DNA from: Acidobacteriota bacterium
Lineage (GTDB): Bacteria; Acidobacteriota; Terriglobia; Terriglobales; Acidobacteriaceae
Reading direction: 5' to 3'
DNA: 64,000 bases
Assembly (NCBI GenBank): GCA_025359885.1
Contig: JANYDG010000064.1
Coordinates: 1-64,000 of the forward strand
Below are positions 1 through 8,473 of the stretch, one piece after another. The first letter of the stretch is position 1. Each line of letters begins with the position of its first letter. The notes beneath the pieces were generated by a model that saw nothing but the letters and a program-made list of their open reading frames with translations, searched no databases and had not been told where the DNA came from. The translations under genes and the position numbers were made by a program.

Positions 1-125
1 ACGAGATCGAACGGCTATTCCGAAGACTCAAGGGCTTCCGCAGAATCTTCTCCCGCTTCGAGAAACTCGACGTGCTCTTCATCGGCTTCCTCAACTTCGC
101 CCTCATCGTCGAAGCACTCAGATAG
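1..125 (+). CDS. IS5-type transposase, C-terminal 41 residues (partial)
   Basis: The open frame runs in from before the window and ends at TAG 123-125. The visible residues contain EIERLFRRLKGFRRIFSRF and end in LIVEALR, the typical C-terminus of IS5-family DDE transposases; the E of EIERLF is the usual position of the last acidic residue of the DDE triad. The rest of the transposase lies outside the window, so completeness and activity cannot be judged. The family follows from the motif; the IS subgroup (IS427/IS1031-like) is inferred. Confidence 0.8.
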   Translation, partial: EIERLFRRLKGFRRIFSRFEKLDVLFIGFLNFALIVEALR

Positions 126-139
126 TGTGAACACGCCCT
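126..139. repeat. Probable right terminal inverted repeat of the IS
   Basis: TGTGAACACGCCCT follows the transposase stop immediately. Its reverse complement AGGGCGTGTTCACA resembles the GC-rich ends of IS5-family elements. The partner end lies outside the window, so the exact boundary and any TA or TNA target duplication cannot be confirmed. Confidence 0.5.
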
Positions 140-1064
140 AACTTGCGGCCAGGTCACGTGCACGCCATAGGGCGCCCTCGACGGCGACAACCGCTTCCTG
201 AGCAACTGGCATTTCGGGCGCGGCTTGGGTGAGCAATTCAAGAAGTCGATTTCGGACGATGGAGATTTTTTCGAGCACGCTGCCGGTCCACGCGACCGGC
301 ACCTCCTCAATCAAGCCATGGCGCTCACAGAGCTTTTTTCGGACCAGCAGGATGGATTCCGCGAGATCTTCGGCCGCCTGACGCAGAATCATCGTCGCAA
401 CCGCGTCGCCCTCCTCAGCCGCCTGCGAAACCAGTGGCGCCAACGCTGAAAAATCCGGACCGGGAATTGCGTTGCCGAGATCCACGAGCTCTTCTAGAGT
501 GCTGGTGCCCCAGGCTTCGCCCACGCGCGACAGAATCATGCCGGGTTCTCCGCGATCGTAGGCGTGAAGGGCCTGTCGGATGCCATGCAGACCTATCCAG
601 TAGCCTGAACCTTCGTCGCCGAGTACTGAGCTATAGCCGCCCGCACTTTCGCGCTCTCCGGTGGCGGTGCGTCCAATGCAGTTGGAGCCAGTGCCCGCAA
701 TCTGCAGGATGCCCGCGCCCCCCTGAAAGGCTGCATCGAGGGCGATCACTTCGTCGCCGACGACTTCAGATCGTTCAATGCCGAATTCGCGGAAAACATC
801 GGTAATCCATTCGCGGATACCGGGTAAGGAAGCGCTGGCAACGCCGGCAGAGGCTGCGTAGACCTTGGTGACGGCCGCTGCATCATAGACCTCTCGAAGC
901 AGGGCGCGGAGATTGGATTCGGCAGTTTCCGCACCGACCCGCAGGCGCTTGATGGAGCCGCCCTGGGCGCGTGCGAGCGTTTGAACAAAAGAGCCATTGA
1001 CCTGGGCGATGACAGCCCGGGTGTTTGTGCCCCCGCCGTCGATTCCGAGCACGATTCGAGTCAC
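138..1064 (-). CDS. BadF/BadG-type ATPase, probable N-acetylglucosamine kinase
   Basis: A 308-residue member of the ASKHA fold. GIDGGGTNTRAV at residues 7-18 is the phosphate-1 loop, and QIAGTGSNCIGR near 120 plus GGYSSVLGDEGSGYWIG near 140-160 are hallmarks of the NagK/BadF kinases that phosphorylate amino sugars such as GlcNAc with ATP. No signal peptide, so cytoplasmic. The start is GTG at 1064, with AAGGAG about nine bases upstream; only 6 bp separate it from the upstream phosphodiesterase, so the two are probably cotranscribed. Its stop codon (138-140) touches the IS terminal repeat, so the last residues may have been altered by the insertion. Substrate is inferred from family membership; glucosamine or muramyl sugars are alternatives. 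Confidence 0.85.
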   Translation of the reverse strand: MTRIVLGIDGGGTNTRAVIAQVNGSFVQTLARAQGGSIKRLRVGAETAESNLRALLREVYDAAAVTKVYAASAGVASASLPGIREWITDVFREFGIERSEVVGDEVIALDAAFQGGAGILQIAGTGSNCIGRTATGERESAGGYSSVLGDEGSGYWIGLHGIRQALHAYDRGEPGMILSRVGEAWGTSTLEELVDLGNAIPGPDFSALAPLVSQAAEEGDAVATMILRQAAEDLAESILLVRKKLCERHGLIEEVPVAWTGSVLEKISIVRNRLLELLTQAAPEMPVAQEAVVAVEGALWRARDLAAS

Positions 1065-1070
1065 GAGCAG

Positions 1071-2408
1071 CTACTCCTTGGCAGATGCAGTTGCATCCGG
1101 GGCGGGTGTTTCGCCGCTGTCACGCAGCGTTGCCGCGAGAATATTGAGGATTCCATCAGACTTTGGCGCGGTCAGACCGAGCATGTGGGCGAGCCAGGGA
1201 TAAAGATTGACGTTCTCAAACGGTGCGACCGTTTTGCCTGGCAGGATGTCGGGGCCTGCGGCATAGAAGCTGGCTTTCATCTCAGGCAGAGTGCTTGAGT
1301 CAAAGCCGTGCATGCCTGACATAGGAGGCGCGTCGGGCTTGCCTGCCTCTGGAGCGTGTGCGCGGAGCATATAGGGGCCGGTGGGGATGACGACCGGGTC
1401 ACCCTCTCGGGGATTTTCGTTGTAGTTGAGGCCGGCAGGTACGTCTTTGCGCCGGTAGGCATGGAACTTTTCTGATGCTTTCTTAAGCTGGTTATAGATG
1501 CGGACTCGATCCTGCTCGGTGCGGGGGTAGAGCAGAGTACCCACAGTTTCAACGCCCGTGAGGTCAGCAAAGGAGTCTAGAGTGACCCAGGGGCCCTGTA
1601 TCTTTGCCATGCCGTGGTCGCTGACGACGACGAGGTCGATGGGCAGATGGGTTGCGTCGAGAGCGGCATGCAATCGGCCAACCAGCGCGTCCACTCTGGC
1701 GACTGCGGCCCCGGTCTCGGGCGCGTCGGGGCCAAAACTATGGCCGGCATGATCTACGTCTGAGTAGTAAAGCGTGATGAAGTGGGGGCGCGTGGACACC
1801 GGTTCGCCGAGCCAGGCGAGTACCTGATCGATGCGGGCACCCTCATTGACTTTGTCGTCAAAGCTTAGATACTGAGACGGTTGTTGCCCAGCGATCTTTG
1901 CCTCAGAGCCAGGCCAGAAGAGACAAGCAGAGCGCATTCCCTGGCTTTCCGCCAGCGACCACAGGGGCACACCTTTGTACCAGGAGCCATCCGTGACTGC
2001 CTTTGCATCGCCTATCCCGTAACGCGCTTGCTTTTCTTCATCAAAAAAGCCATTTGCAACCAGGCCGTTGTGCTCCGGATAAAGACCTGTGACCATCGCA
2101 TAGTGATTGGGAAAGGTGAGCGAAGGGAAGCTCGGCAGCATACCCTGAGGCGCTGAAACACCTTGTTTGCCCATGGCCACCAGATTGGGAGCACCATACT
2201 TTTGCGGGTAGTCCCAGCGAAAGCCGTCGAGGGAGACGAGTACCACATAATGCTGGCGCTGCGCTACGGCAGAGTTGGGGCCGTGGTCGGTGTGGATAAC
2301 AAGCGACGCAAGTGGACCCGTTACTGCCGTCGCCTGGGCAAACAAGATCGCAGCAGAGGCCAGAAGCCAGCTCGCAAATCCGAATCGTATCCACCGATGC
2401 AAACTCAT
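1071..2408 (-). CDS. Secreted NPP-type alkaline phosphatase family phosphodiesterase
   Basis: A 445-residue type I phosphodiesterase / nucleotide pyrophosphatase-like protein. The metal and nucleophile sites are visible: LVSLDGFRWDY, the nucleophile Thr in SLTFPNHYAMVTG, YSDVDHAGHSFGP, VVSDHGM and MHGFD. The family hydrolyses phosphodiester or pyrophosphate bonds with two zinc ions. The N-terminus (FGFASWLLASAAILFAQA) is a signal peptide, so it acts outside the cytoplasm. The frame stays open upstream to 2507, but ATG 2408 follows GGTAGGA and puts the signal peptide at the N-terminus. It lies between the GH5 cellulase and the sugar kinase on the same strand, with short gaps, as in an operon. 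Its exact substrate is unknown. Confidence 0.87.
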   Translation of the reverse strand: MSLHRWIRFGFASWLLASAAILFAQATAVTGPLASLVIHTDHGPNSAVAQRQHYVVLVSLDGFRWDYPQKYGAPNLVAMGKQGVSAPQGMLPSFPSLTFPNHYAMVTGLYPEHNGLVANGFFDEEKQARYGIGDAKAVTDGSWYKGVPLWSLAESQGMRSACLFWPGSEAKIAGQQPSQYLSFDDKVNEGARIDQVLAWLGEPVSTRPHFITLYYSDVDHAGHSFGPDAPETGAAVARVDALVGRLHAALDATHLPIDLVVVSDHGMAKIQGPWVTLDSFADLTGVETVGTLLYPRTEQDRVRIYNQLKKASEKFHAYRRKDVPAGLNYNENPREGDPVVIPTGPYMLRAHAPEAGKPDAPPMSGMHGFDSSTLPEMKASFYAAGPDILPGKTVAPFENVNLYPWLAHMLGLTAPKSDGILNILAATLRDSGETPAPDATASAKE

Positions 2409-2490
2409 TCCTACCCCACCGCACCAGCTTATCGCACCGGGCAGGATCAACCATTTTGGACGGCCCGGGATTGCCTTACAACGAGATGAA

Positions 2491-4431
2491 TTACTTACAG
2501 AGCACACCGTTCAGCGAAAAGTTGGTGGGAATGGCGTTGGTCGTTCCGGCAGTGGCGGTAAAGCCAATACCGGTTACGCTGCCGGCCGGGACGATGGGAC
2601 CGTTGTAGCCTACATCCTTGACGGTTACGACTGCCGCGGTCTGGGTTTCAACTCCGTTCCAGAAACTGGTGATGGTCTGGCTGTTGGCAAAGGTCCACTG
2701 GAGAGTCCAGTTGCTGATGCTGGTTACGCCCGTATTCTGAATTGCGATGCTGGCCTGGAAGCCCGTACTCCAGGAGTTTGTGACCGTATAGGTAACGTGA
2801 CAGGCGAAGCCGATTGGCTTGGCTGGAGTCTTGACGCTGGCCTCAACCGATGCCGCCGAGGAGCCGTGTGCGTCCGTCGCAACCACGATGTAGTAATAGT
2901 TGGTTGAAGCGGCCAGGTTGCTGTCAGTAAATGCTGGAATGGTGAGGCCAACGGCAACCTGCGTCGCAATGATATTCGTAACACCGGGTTTGTAACCCGA
3001 GGTGTTGCTGCGATAGACCGTGTAAGTGACGGAGCAGTTCGTCGGGGACGTAACTGCTTTCCAACCCAGTTGCACCGAGTCGGACGAGATCGAGGTTGCC
3101 CTCAGCGCGGCGGGAACGGCCGGAGTCGCGCCGCAAGTCGGCACGCCTACACCGCCGCCCACACCGGATAGTGGAAACTGAAGGGACGAGAGCATCTGCT
3201 GCTTGATGGAACTGACCGGAAGCGAATTGTAGCTGCGGTCGAGCAGGCTGAAATCGTCTTCGCCATTGACGGCCCAGTAAGTCCAGCTGATACAGGGGTG
3301 ATTGGCGAGGTAGCTGACTAGCGCAGAGAACCACTGCCCCTGGCTGCCCGCTGTATTGCTTTGGAGGTCGGTGCTGGTATTGGTGGTGCCGAACTCGCCG
3401 ATCCACACCGGCGCGGTCTGGTTCTGGCTGAGGTAGGCCCAGTATCGGGTCCAGGCTGCGCCCAGGCTGGCGGAAGTCGTGGTCGAGGAAAACCAGCTCT
3501 GTGTGCTCAAGTCCGGGCCATAATCATGCGCTGAGTACACCAGCCGGTTGGCCACGGTAAGCTGAATTGGATAGCTGGCTGCACCCTCAAGATTCCCGCC
3601 CTGCCATCCACAATCGCCGCTATAGCAGTCGGTGCCCTCGACCGCGATGAGTAGGTTTGAATTGACAGCAAGGATTGCCTTGGCTGCGCGCGTAGCGGCT
3701 GCCGGCCAGTTCTGAGCGGTATTGGTCACGGGGCATCCGTTGGTCCAGCTGTCCCCTGTCCAGCAGGAACCGGTGCGAGCAGATCCCGCAATCAGATGCG
3801 GCTCATTGCGCAGGTCAACGGCAACAACGACCGGATTCCCTTTGCCATCCAGCACAGTCTTGTAGCGGGTGACCAGCGCCTTCCAATCGGCAATCCAATT
3901 TGCTTCAGGGTAGGCCGGTGTGTACCAGAGACCGTTCGGCTCATTGCTGTTGCCCGCCTCAGAACGATGGTTTACCAGAATCACCTTCAATCCCAGGGCA
4001 CCGGCCGCGCTGATGACCTTATCCATGATCTGAATTGAGTTGAGGCCGACAAGATCAGTGTTGATCGGTCCACTCGCCTTGGATGTAGCCATGGTGGTTG
4101 GGATGATGGGTGTCTCAACCATCTGGTTGGAATAGGGCAGCCGAATGGTGTTGTAACCCTCCGCATGAATCGTGTTCAGAATCGTGTGATAGTCCTGCGC
4201 GTAGAGCCCGTGCACCACTTCGTCGGTCGTCTCAAATCCGTACCAGTTGATGCCAGCGACGCGCACGACTTTGCTGTTGGCATCGACAATCTGGTTGCCG
4301 CTGGTATGCCAGTATCCAACACCCTGGGCTGCGGCAACTTGCGGAAAGCCAATGAGCGCAACCATGGCAAGAATGGGCACGCCTGCAAGTCGGATAGATT
4401 GCCGGATTTTGAACCAGATCGAGATGAACAT
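2491..4431 (-). CDS. Secreted GH5 endoglucanase with FN3 and CBM2 modules
   Basis: 646 residues. Signal peptide at 1-36 (cleavage near VAAAQG); GH5 catalytic domain at about 37-420 with acid/base Glu210 in VDLRNEPH and nucleophile Glu346 in VWIGEFGTT; a fibronectin type III module at about 445-535; and a C-terminal CBM2-like cellulose-binding module at about 545-646 with a Cys near each end. The likely reaction is endo-cleavage of beta-1,4-glucan outside the cell. ATG 4431 follows GGAGGG. The 3' end overlaps the unused upstream frame of the phosphodiesterase, with 82 bp between its stop and that gene's chosen start. The gene is divergent from the GH27 gene, and the two share a 216 bp intergenic region. 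Beta-mannanase is an alternative GH5 activity. Confidence 0.9.
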   Translation of the reverse strand: MFISIWFKIRQSIRLAGVPILAMVALIGFPQVAAAQGVGYWHTSGNQIVDANSKVVRVAGINWYGFETTDEVVHGLYAQDYHTILNTIHAEGYNTIRLPYSNQMVETPIIPTTMATSKASGPINTDLVGLNSIQIMDKVISAAGALGLKVILVNHRSEAGNSNEPNGLWYTPAYPEANWIADWKALVTRYKTVLDGKGNPVVVAVDLRNEPHLIAGSARTGSCWTGDSWTNGCPVTNTAQNWPAAATRAAKAILAVNSNLLIAVEGTDCYSGDCGWQGGNLEGAASYPIQLTVANRLVYSAHDYGPDLSTQSWFSSTTTSASLGAAWTRYWAYLSQNQTAPVWIGEFGTTNTSTDLQSNTAGSQGQWFSALVSYLANHPCISWTYWAVNGEDDFSLLDRSYNSLPVSSIKQQMLSSLQFPLSGVGGGVGVPTCGATPAVPAALRATSISSDSVQLGWKAVTSPTNCSVTYTVYRSNTSGYKPGVTNIIATQVAVGLTIPAFTDSNLAASTNYYYIVVATDAHGSSAASVEASVKTPAKPIGFACHVTYTVTNSWSTGFQASIAIQNTGVTSISNWTLQWTFANSQTITSFWNGVETQTAAVVTVKDVGYNGPIVPAGSVTGIGFTATAGTTNAIPTNFSLNGVLCK

Positions 4432-4574
4432 TCGCCCTCCGGCAAAGATAAAAAGTAGGGCGAGGACGGCCAGTTAGCACATCGATTCCGCCTGTAACAA
4501 TCTTCACGGAATCCGGGTAACCTGAGAATGGAACGAACGAGTAGCTGCGTGGAACTTTAGTGGCATTGGCCGAT

Positions 4575-4634
4575 CACAACGGTCTTCGAAATCAATTCAT
4601 TTAAAAATCAAACGTGAAAGCGGCGACCGTTGTG
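4575..4634. promoter_or_regulatory. Perfect 10-bp dyad upstream of the GH27 gene
   Basis: CACAACGGTC at 4575-4584 is repeated as its exact reverse complement GACCGTTGTG at 4625-4634, about 50 bp centre to centre, with an AT-rich stretch between. The downstream arm ends 13 bp before the alpha-galactosidase start. The arms could be two operator half-sites or the base of a long hairpin in the 5' leader. No regulator gene is adjacent. Confidence 0.4.
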
Positions 4635-4647
4635 CTATACGTTTCCA

Positions 4648-6045
4648 ATGTCGCGAACGAATCAAATCTGGTTGCTCATTGCTGCATTTCTCTTTTTCTC
4701 TACAGCATCCGCGCCGGCTCAGGGTCCGGCCAATACCCCGCCCATGGGCTGGAACAGCTGGGATGCTTACGGGCTGACCATCGACGAAGCCGACTTTAAG
4801 GCCAATACCACAGTGCTTGCCGGAATGAAGCAGTATGGATGGCAATACGCGGTCATCGACGAGGGATGGTACCTGCAGAATCCTTTTGGCACCGACACTG
4901 AATCCCAGAAATTCGTCTATGACGCAAACGGCCGACTCATCCCCGCGCTGAATCGCTTCCCCGACGCAGCCAACGGAGTCGGACTCAAGCCTCTTGCAGA
5001 CTGGGTCCACACCCAGGGGCTCAAGTTTGGCATTCACCTTATTCGCGGCATTCCCCGGGCCAGCGTTCGGGACAACAAGCCAATCGCAGGCTCCACTTTC
5101 CACGGCGCCGACGCCGCCGACACGACCGACGTATGCCCATGGAACCAGGACAACTTCGGCATCCGCGACAACGCCGCCGGACAGGCCTGGTACGACTCGA
5201 TGATCGGCCTTTACGCCAGTTGGGGAGTGGATTACCTCAAGGTCGATTGCATCTCCGACCGGCCCTACAAGGGATCTGAAATTCGCCAACTTGCCGCCGC
5301 AATCAAAAAGGCCGGCCGACCCATCGTGCTCAGCCTTTCACCCGGCCCGACCAAGCTGGAGCATGCTGCCGAAGTGGGCAAATACGCCCAGCTCTGGCGG
5401 ATCTCTGACGATCACTGGGACGTCTGGCACAAAGACTCCGCGCCAGGCGAAGGGAGCGGCGAATTTCCCTTTGGACTGCGCGATGCATTTGACCGCCTCG
5501 CCGCATGGAACCCTTACGTCAAGCCCGGCAACTGGCCTGACGAAGATATGTTGCCCTTCGGCTCACTCACCCCCCACCCAGGCTGGGGCGAACCACGCCA
5601 ATCCCGCTACACCCAGGACGAGGAGCAGGCGGAGTTCACGCTTTGGGCAATCTCCCGGTCGCCGCTTATCCTCGGCGCGAATCTGACCAAACTTGACGAC
5701 TTCACCCGCACCTTGATCACCAGCAAAGATCTGATAGATTTCAACCAGCACGCGCAGGAAAGCCACCCAGTCAAGGATTTGCCACCCGGCTTTGAACATA
5801 TGCGGGTCTGGGTTGCATCGAAGCCAGGAAAGCCAAACCCCGCCTATCTGATTGCTTTCTTCAATCTCGACGAGAAGCCGGTTGAGTTGCAAATTACCCT
5901 GCAACAGCTTGGACTGCACTTCCCCAAGGATCAAACAGCGCATCTGGATTGCAACAAGGTCAAGACAAGTGTCTCTGATTCTCAATCCATCACAGTTTTT
6001 GGACACGCGCACGGTAGCACGGTTTGTCGGGTGGACATCTTTTAG
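4648..6045 (+). CDS. Secreted GH27 alpha-galactosidase
   Basis: A 465-residue GH27/GH36-clan protein with a signal peptide (WLLIAAFLFFSTASAPAQG). Family motifs run in order: PPMGWNSWDAYG, VIDEGWY, FGIHLIRGIP, the nucleophile Asp in WGVDYLKVDCISD near residue 200, and the acid/base region RISDDHWDVW near 255. The C-terminal beta domain is present (VWVASKPGK to the end); no extra binding module. It should release terminal alpha-galactose from galactomannan, raffinose-type sugars or glycoconjugates. A TTG at 4630 opens the same frame, but ATG 4648 gives a normal signal peptide. Divergent from the GH5 gene, so the pair could share control. Confidence 0.9.
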   Translation: MSRTNQIWLLIAAFLFFSTASAPAQGPANTPPMGWNSWDAYGLTIDEADFKANTTVLAGMKQYGWQYAVIDEGWYLQNPFGTDTESQKFVYDANGRLIPALNRFPDAANGVGLKPLADWVHTQGLKFGIHLIRGIPRASVRDNKPIAGSTFHGADAADTTDVCPWNQDNFGIRDNAAGQAWYDSMIGLYASWGVDYLKVDCISDRPYKGSEIRQLAAAIKKAGRPIVLSLSPGPTKLEHAAEVGKYAQLWRISDDHWDVWHKDSAPGEGSGEFPFGLRDAFDRLAAWNPYVKPGNWPDEDMLPFGSLTPHPGWGEPRQSRYTQDEEQAEFTLWAISRSPLILGANLTKLDDFTRTLITSKDLIDFNQHAQESHPVKDLPPGFEHMRVWVASKPGKPNPAYLIAFFNLDEKPVELQITLQQLGLHFPKDQTAHLDCNKVKTSVSDSQSITVFGHAHGSTVCRVDIF

Positions 6046-6115
6046 GAACGATGGGACGGCAGGCTGGGCACGGGACCTTCCCAACAAGTCTTGGCAACCT
6101 TCCGAGGATGTTTGC

Positions 6116-6741
6116 ATGCAACGTCGCGTTTTCCTGGGTACTCTCGCCGCCTTCTGTATCAGCTCGCCGCTATCATTGCGGGCTGACACAAGCAGCGGCC
6201 AGAAGCTGGCCAAGGCGGCGCGGTCGCAAATTGGTGTGACTCTCGGCTATGACCCTCGCTATGCCCATCTACGTTACCCCGGTGGAGATGTAGACCGGTG
6301 CACGGGAGTCTGCGCAGATGTAATTGTGCGCGCGGCCTGGGATGCTCTTGGGATCGATATGCAAAAGCTTGTGCATGACGATATGGTCAAAGCGTTCGAC
6401 GCATATTCGGTGCACCGGGCATAGGATCGAAGGCGCCCGACACCAACATCGATCATCGCCGTGTGCTTAACCTCGAAACCCACAGGCAACGCGTTGGATG
6501 TCAGCTTTGGCATGCGAACGGAACCATTCCCGGAGACGGCTTCCCTGCTCCGCTGGCGGTGGGTGACATCGTCACCTGGCAACTCAACGCTCGGCTTCCG
6601 CATGTGGGTATCATCGCCCAGGTCATGCGAGAGCAAGCAACAGGCGTCCACAACCTTGGCAACGGTGCCGCAGAGACCCCACTTCAGGCATTGAAAGGCC
6701 ATCGCGCAGCCGGGCTCTTCCGCTGGCCTAAAACCATCTGA
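6116..6741 (+). pseudogene. DUF1287 protein, frameshifted
   Basis: ATG 6116, preceded by GAGG, opens a frame with a Tat-like N-terminus (MQRRVFLGTLAAF), then RCTGVCADVIVRAAWDALG and LQKLVH-type DUF1287 motifs; it stops at 6422-6424. The rest of the family sequence continues in another frame from about 6400: PDTNIDHRRVLNLETH, VGDIVTWQLNARLPHVGII, VHNLGNGAAETPL, ending at 6741. Together they make a normal DUF1287 protein of about 205 residues, so one indel near 6395-6430 splits the gene. DUF1287 proteins (E. coli YijF-like) resemble NlpC/P60-type hydrolases, but no function is established. A sequencing error would give the same picture. Confidence 0.75.
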
Positions 6742-6814
6742 GGGTTCGATCGTCATCAGCCGATGAAAAATTGGTCCTTGATAAAGCAGGCTTAGAAAGG
6801 CATTGATTCTTAGT

Positions 6815-7387
6815 TCACTGCCCCGCATGCGCAACGCGCAGCAACGGCTCAAGGTCTTTCCCGGCTCCGTGGCCATGCCATCGAACTTGCCCGGCAGCGT
6901 CCAGCAGCACGACATACGGATCCTTGTCGGTGGTCACGCCAAAATAGCTGCGCCACAGCTTCTCATCCTGCGTGAAGACGAGGAACTGGTCCTGATCGGC
7001 AGCAGGAACTCCTTTGCGCATGCCGCTCTTGATCACGCTGCGGATAAAAACCGGCGCAGCCTCTAGCACGGCTATCTGGTACACGGGGAGGTTGGCCAGC
7101 GCAGGGTCACCATGCAGGGTGCGCATCCAAAGTCCACAACCGTCGCCTGCTTCGCGGCTAAAGCCAACGACGATCACAGCCGCATGACCGCGAACCACAT
7201 CGGCCAAAATCAACCGCTTACCAGTAAGGGTTTCGCCTGGCGTTGTAGGAAGTGCCTGTGACCAGGCCGATGCGCCGCAAAACGTCAGGAATGCGACCCA
7301 CAGAGCAATCTGGCGCAGATTGAGAGCCCTGCGGCGCGCTACAGTTGCCTTGAATCGGCATTCAAACGTGAAATGACCTGTTTCCAT
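6815..7387 (-). CDS. Exported thioredoxin-like / ATP10-like hypothetical protein
   Basis: 190 residues with an N-terminal hydrophobic segment ending in GASAWSQA (signal peptide or anchor). The rest has a thioredoxin-fold look: VVRGHAAVIVVGFSREAGDGCGLW, then DQFLVFTQDEKLWRSYFG and PYVVLLDAAGQVRWHGHG near the C-terminus. This pattern resembles ATP10/AhpC-like redox folds, but there is no CxxC motif, so oxidoreductase activity is not supported. ATG 7387 follows GGAGGAAG. Convergent with the damaged DUF1287 gene and divergent from proline dehydrogenase. Function unknown; fold assignment moderate. Confidence 0.65.
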   Translation of the reverse strand: METGHFTFECRFKATVARRRALNLRQIALWVAFLTFCGASAWSQALPTTPGETLTGKRLILADVVRGHAAVIVVGFSREAGDGCGLWMRTLHGDPALANLPVYQIAVLEAAPVFIRSVIKSGMRKGVPAADQDQFLVFTQDEKLWRSYFGVTTDKDPYVVLLDAAGQVRWHGHGAGKDLEPLLRVAHAGQ

Positions 7388-7528
7388 GGTATCAACTTCC
7401 TCCCGGGCGATTTCGCCACGTGTGCGAAACTGAAGATTCAGGTTTGTTTCTGCCTTCGGTCAAATCAAGTTGAGACTCAAGGATGTAGACGCTGGTTCAG
7501 GAAGTTCCACTGGGAGTAACTACGGAAA

Positions 7529-8455
7529 ATGGCCCTGCTTCGTTCCGCTTTCATCGCTCTATCGACCAATCAGCCCATCCGCCGCTTCAGCGAAGACTCT
7601 GGCGTCGGGCGCAAGCTCAGTTCGCGGTTTGTTGCCGGGCTCGAGGTCGAAGACGTCTTACGCGCAGCTGAAATGCTCAATAACTACGGTATGACGGCGA
7701 CCCTGGACTCGCTGGGCGAAAGCGTGGCCACTGAAATCGAAGCGCATCGGTCTGCGGAAATCTACCACCGACTGCTGGATTCCATCGCAGCCAAAAAGCT
7801 CAAGGCCAACATCAGCGTGAAGCTTACTCAGATGGGATTGGAGTTGGACCCGGATCTGGCTTACAAGATCGCTTCCGGGCTGACGGAGCACGCCCGCGCA
7901 ACGGGCAATTTCTTGCGTATCGATATGGAAGGGTCGCCCCTGACCCAGGTAACGCTTGACCTGGTGCACCACATCCACGCTCGCGAAGAGTATCGTGGTC
8001 ACATCGGTATCGTCATCCAGTCGTATCTATACCGTTCCGAAGCCGACATACAGCAACTGATTGATAACGGCATCCGAGTGCGTCTGTGCAAAGGCGCTTA
8101 TCAGGAACCGCCTTCTGTTGCCTTCCCCAAAAAGACAGACGTAGACACCAACTACGTGCGGCTGATGGGCATTCTGCTTTCCAGCCCGCTCTACCATGGC
8201 ATCGCCACGCACGATGAGGCGATGATTGAGGCAACCAAGAACTACGCCAGCAATCAGGGGATCGCACCTGACCACTTCGAATTCCAAATGTTGTATGGAG
8301 TGCGCCGCGACCTGCAGAAGCGCCTGGTGCGCGAAGGGTACAACGTGCGGATATACATTCCTTTTGGGCGCGAGTGGTACCCCTACTTCATGAGACGGCT
8401 GGCGGAGAGGCCGGCAAATGTCTTCTTCCTGGCAAAAAACCTGATCCGATCCTGA
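7529..8455 (+). CDS. Proline dehydrogenase (monofunctional, FAD-dependent)
   Basis: A 308-residue (beta/alpha)8 PRODH domain without the aldehyde dehydrogenase half found in PutA. Visible signatures: ISVKLTQMGLELD, LRIDMEGSPLTQVTLDL, IGIVIQSYLYRSEADI, VRLCKGAYQEP, and the C-terminal YPYFMRRLAERPAN, whose R-x-x-R contacts the proline carboxylate. It oxidises proline to pyrroline-5-carboxylate and passes electrons to the quinone pool at the membrane. Length matches the short Deinococcus-type enzyme. No P5C dehydrogenase lies nearby. ATG 7529 has only a weak GGA in front. Confidence 0.92.
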   Translation: MALLRSAFIALSTNQPIRRFSEDSGVGRKLSSRFVAGLEVEDVLRAAEMLNNYGMTATLDSLGESVATEIEAHRSAEIYHRLLDSIAAKKLKANISVKLTQMGLELDPDLAYKIASGLTEHARATGNFLRIDMEGSPLTQVTLDLVHHIHAREEYRGHIGIVIQSYLYRSEADIQQLIDNGIRVRLCKGAYQEPPSVAFPKKTDVDTNYVRLMGILLSSPLYHGIATHDEAMIEATKNYASNQGIAPDHFEFQMLYGVRRDLQKRLVREGYNVRIYIPFGREWYPYFMRRLAERPANVFFLAKNLIRS

Positions 8456-8473
8456 GCTGACGCAGGTGGCAGA

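Noticed and set aside
2275-2907. 210-codon plus-strand frame
   Set aside because: Antisense to the phosphodiesterase and GH5 genes, no motifs.
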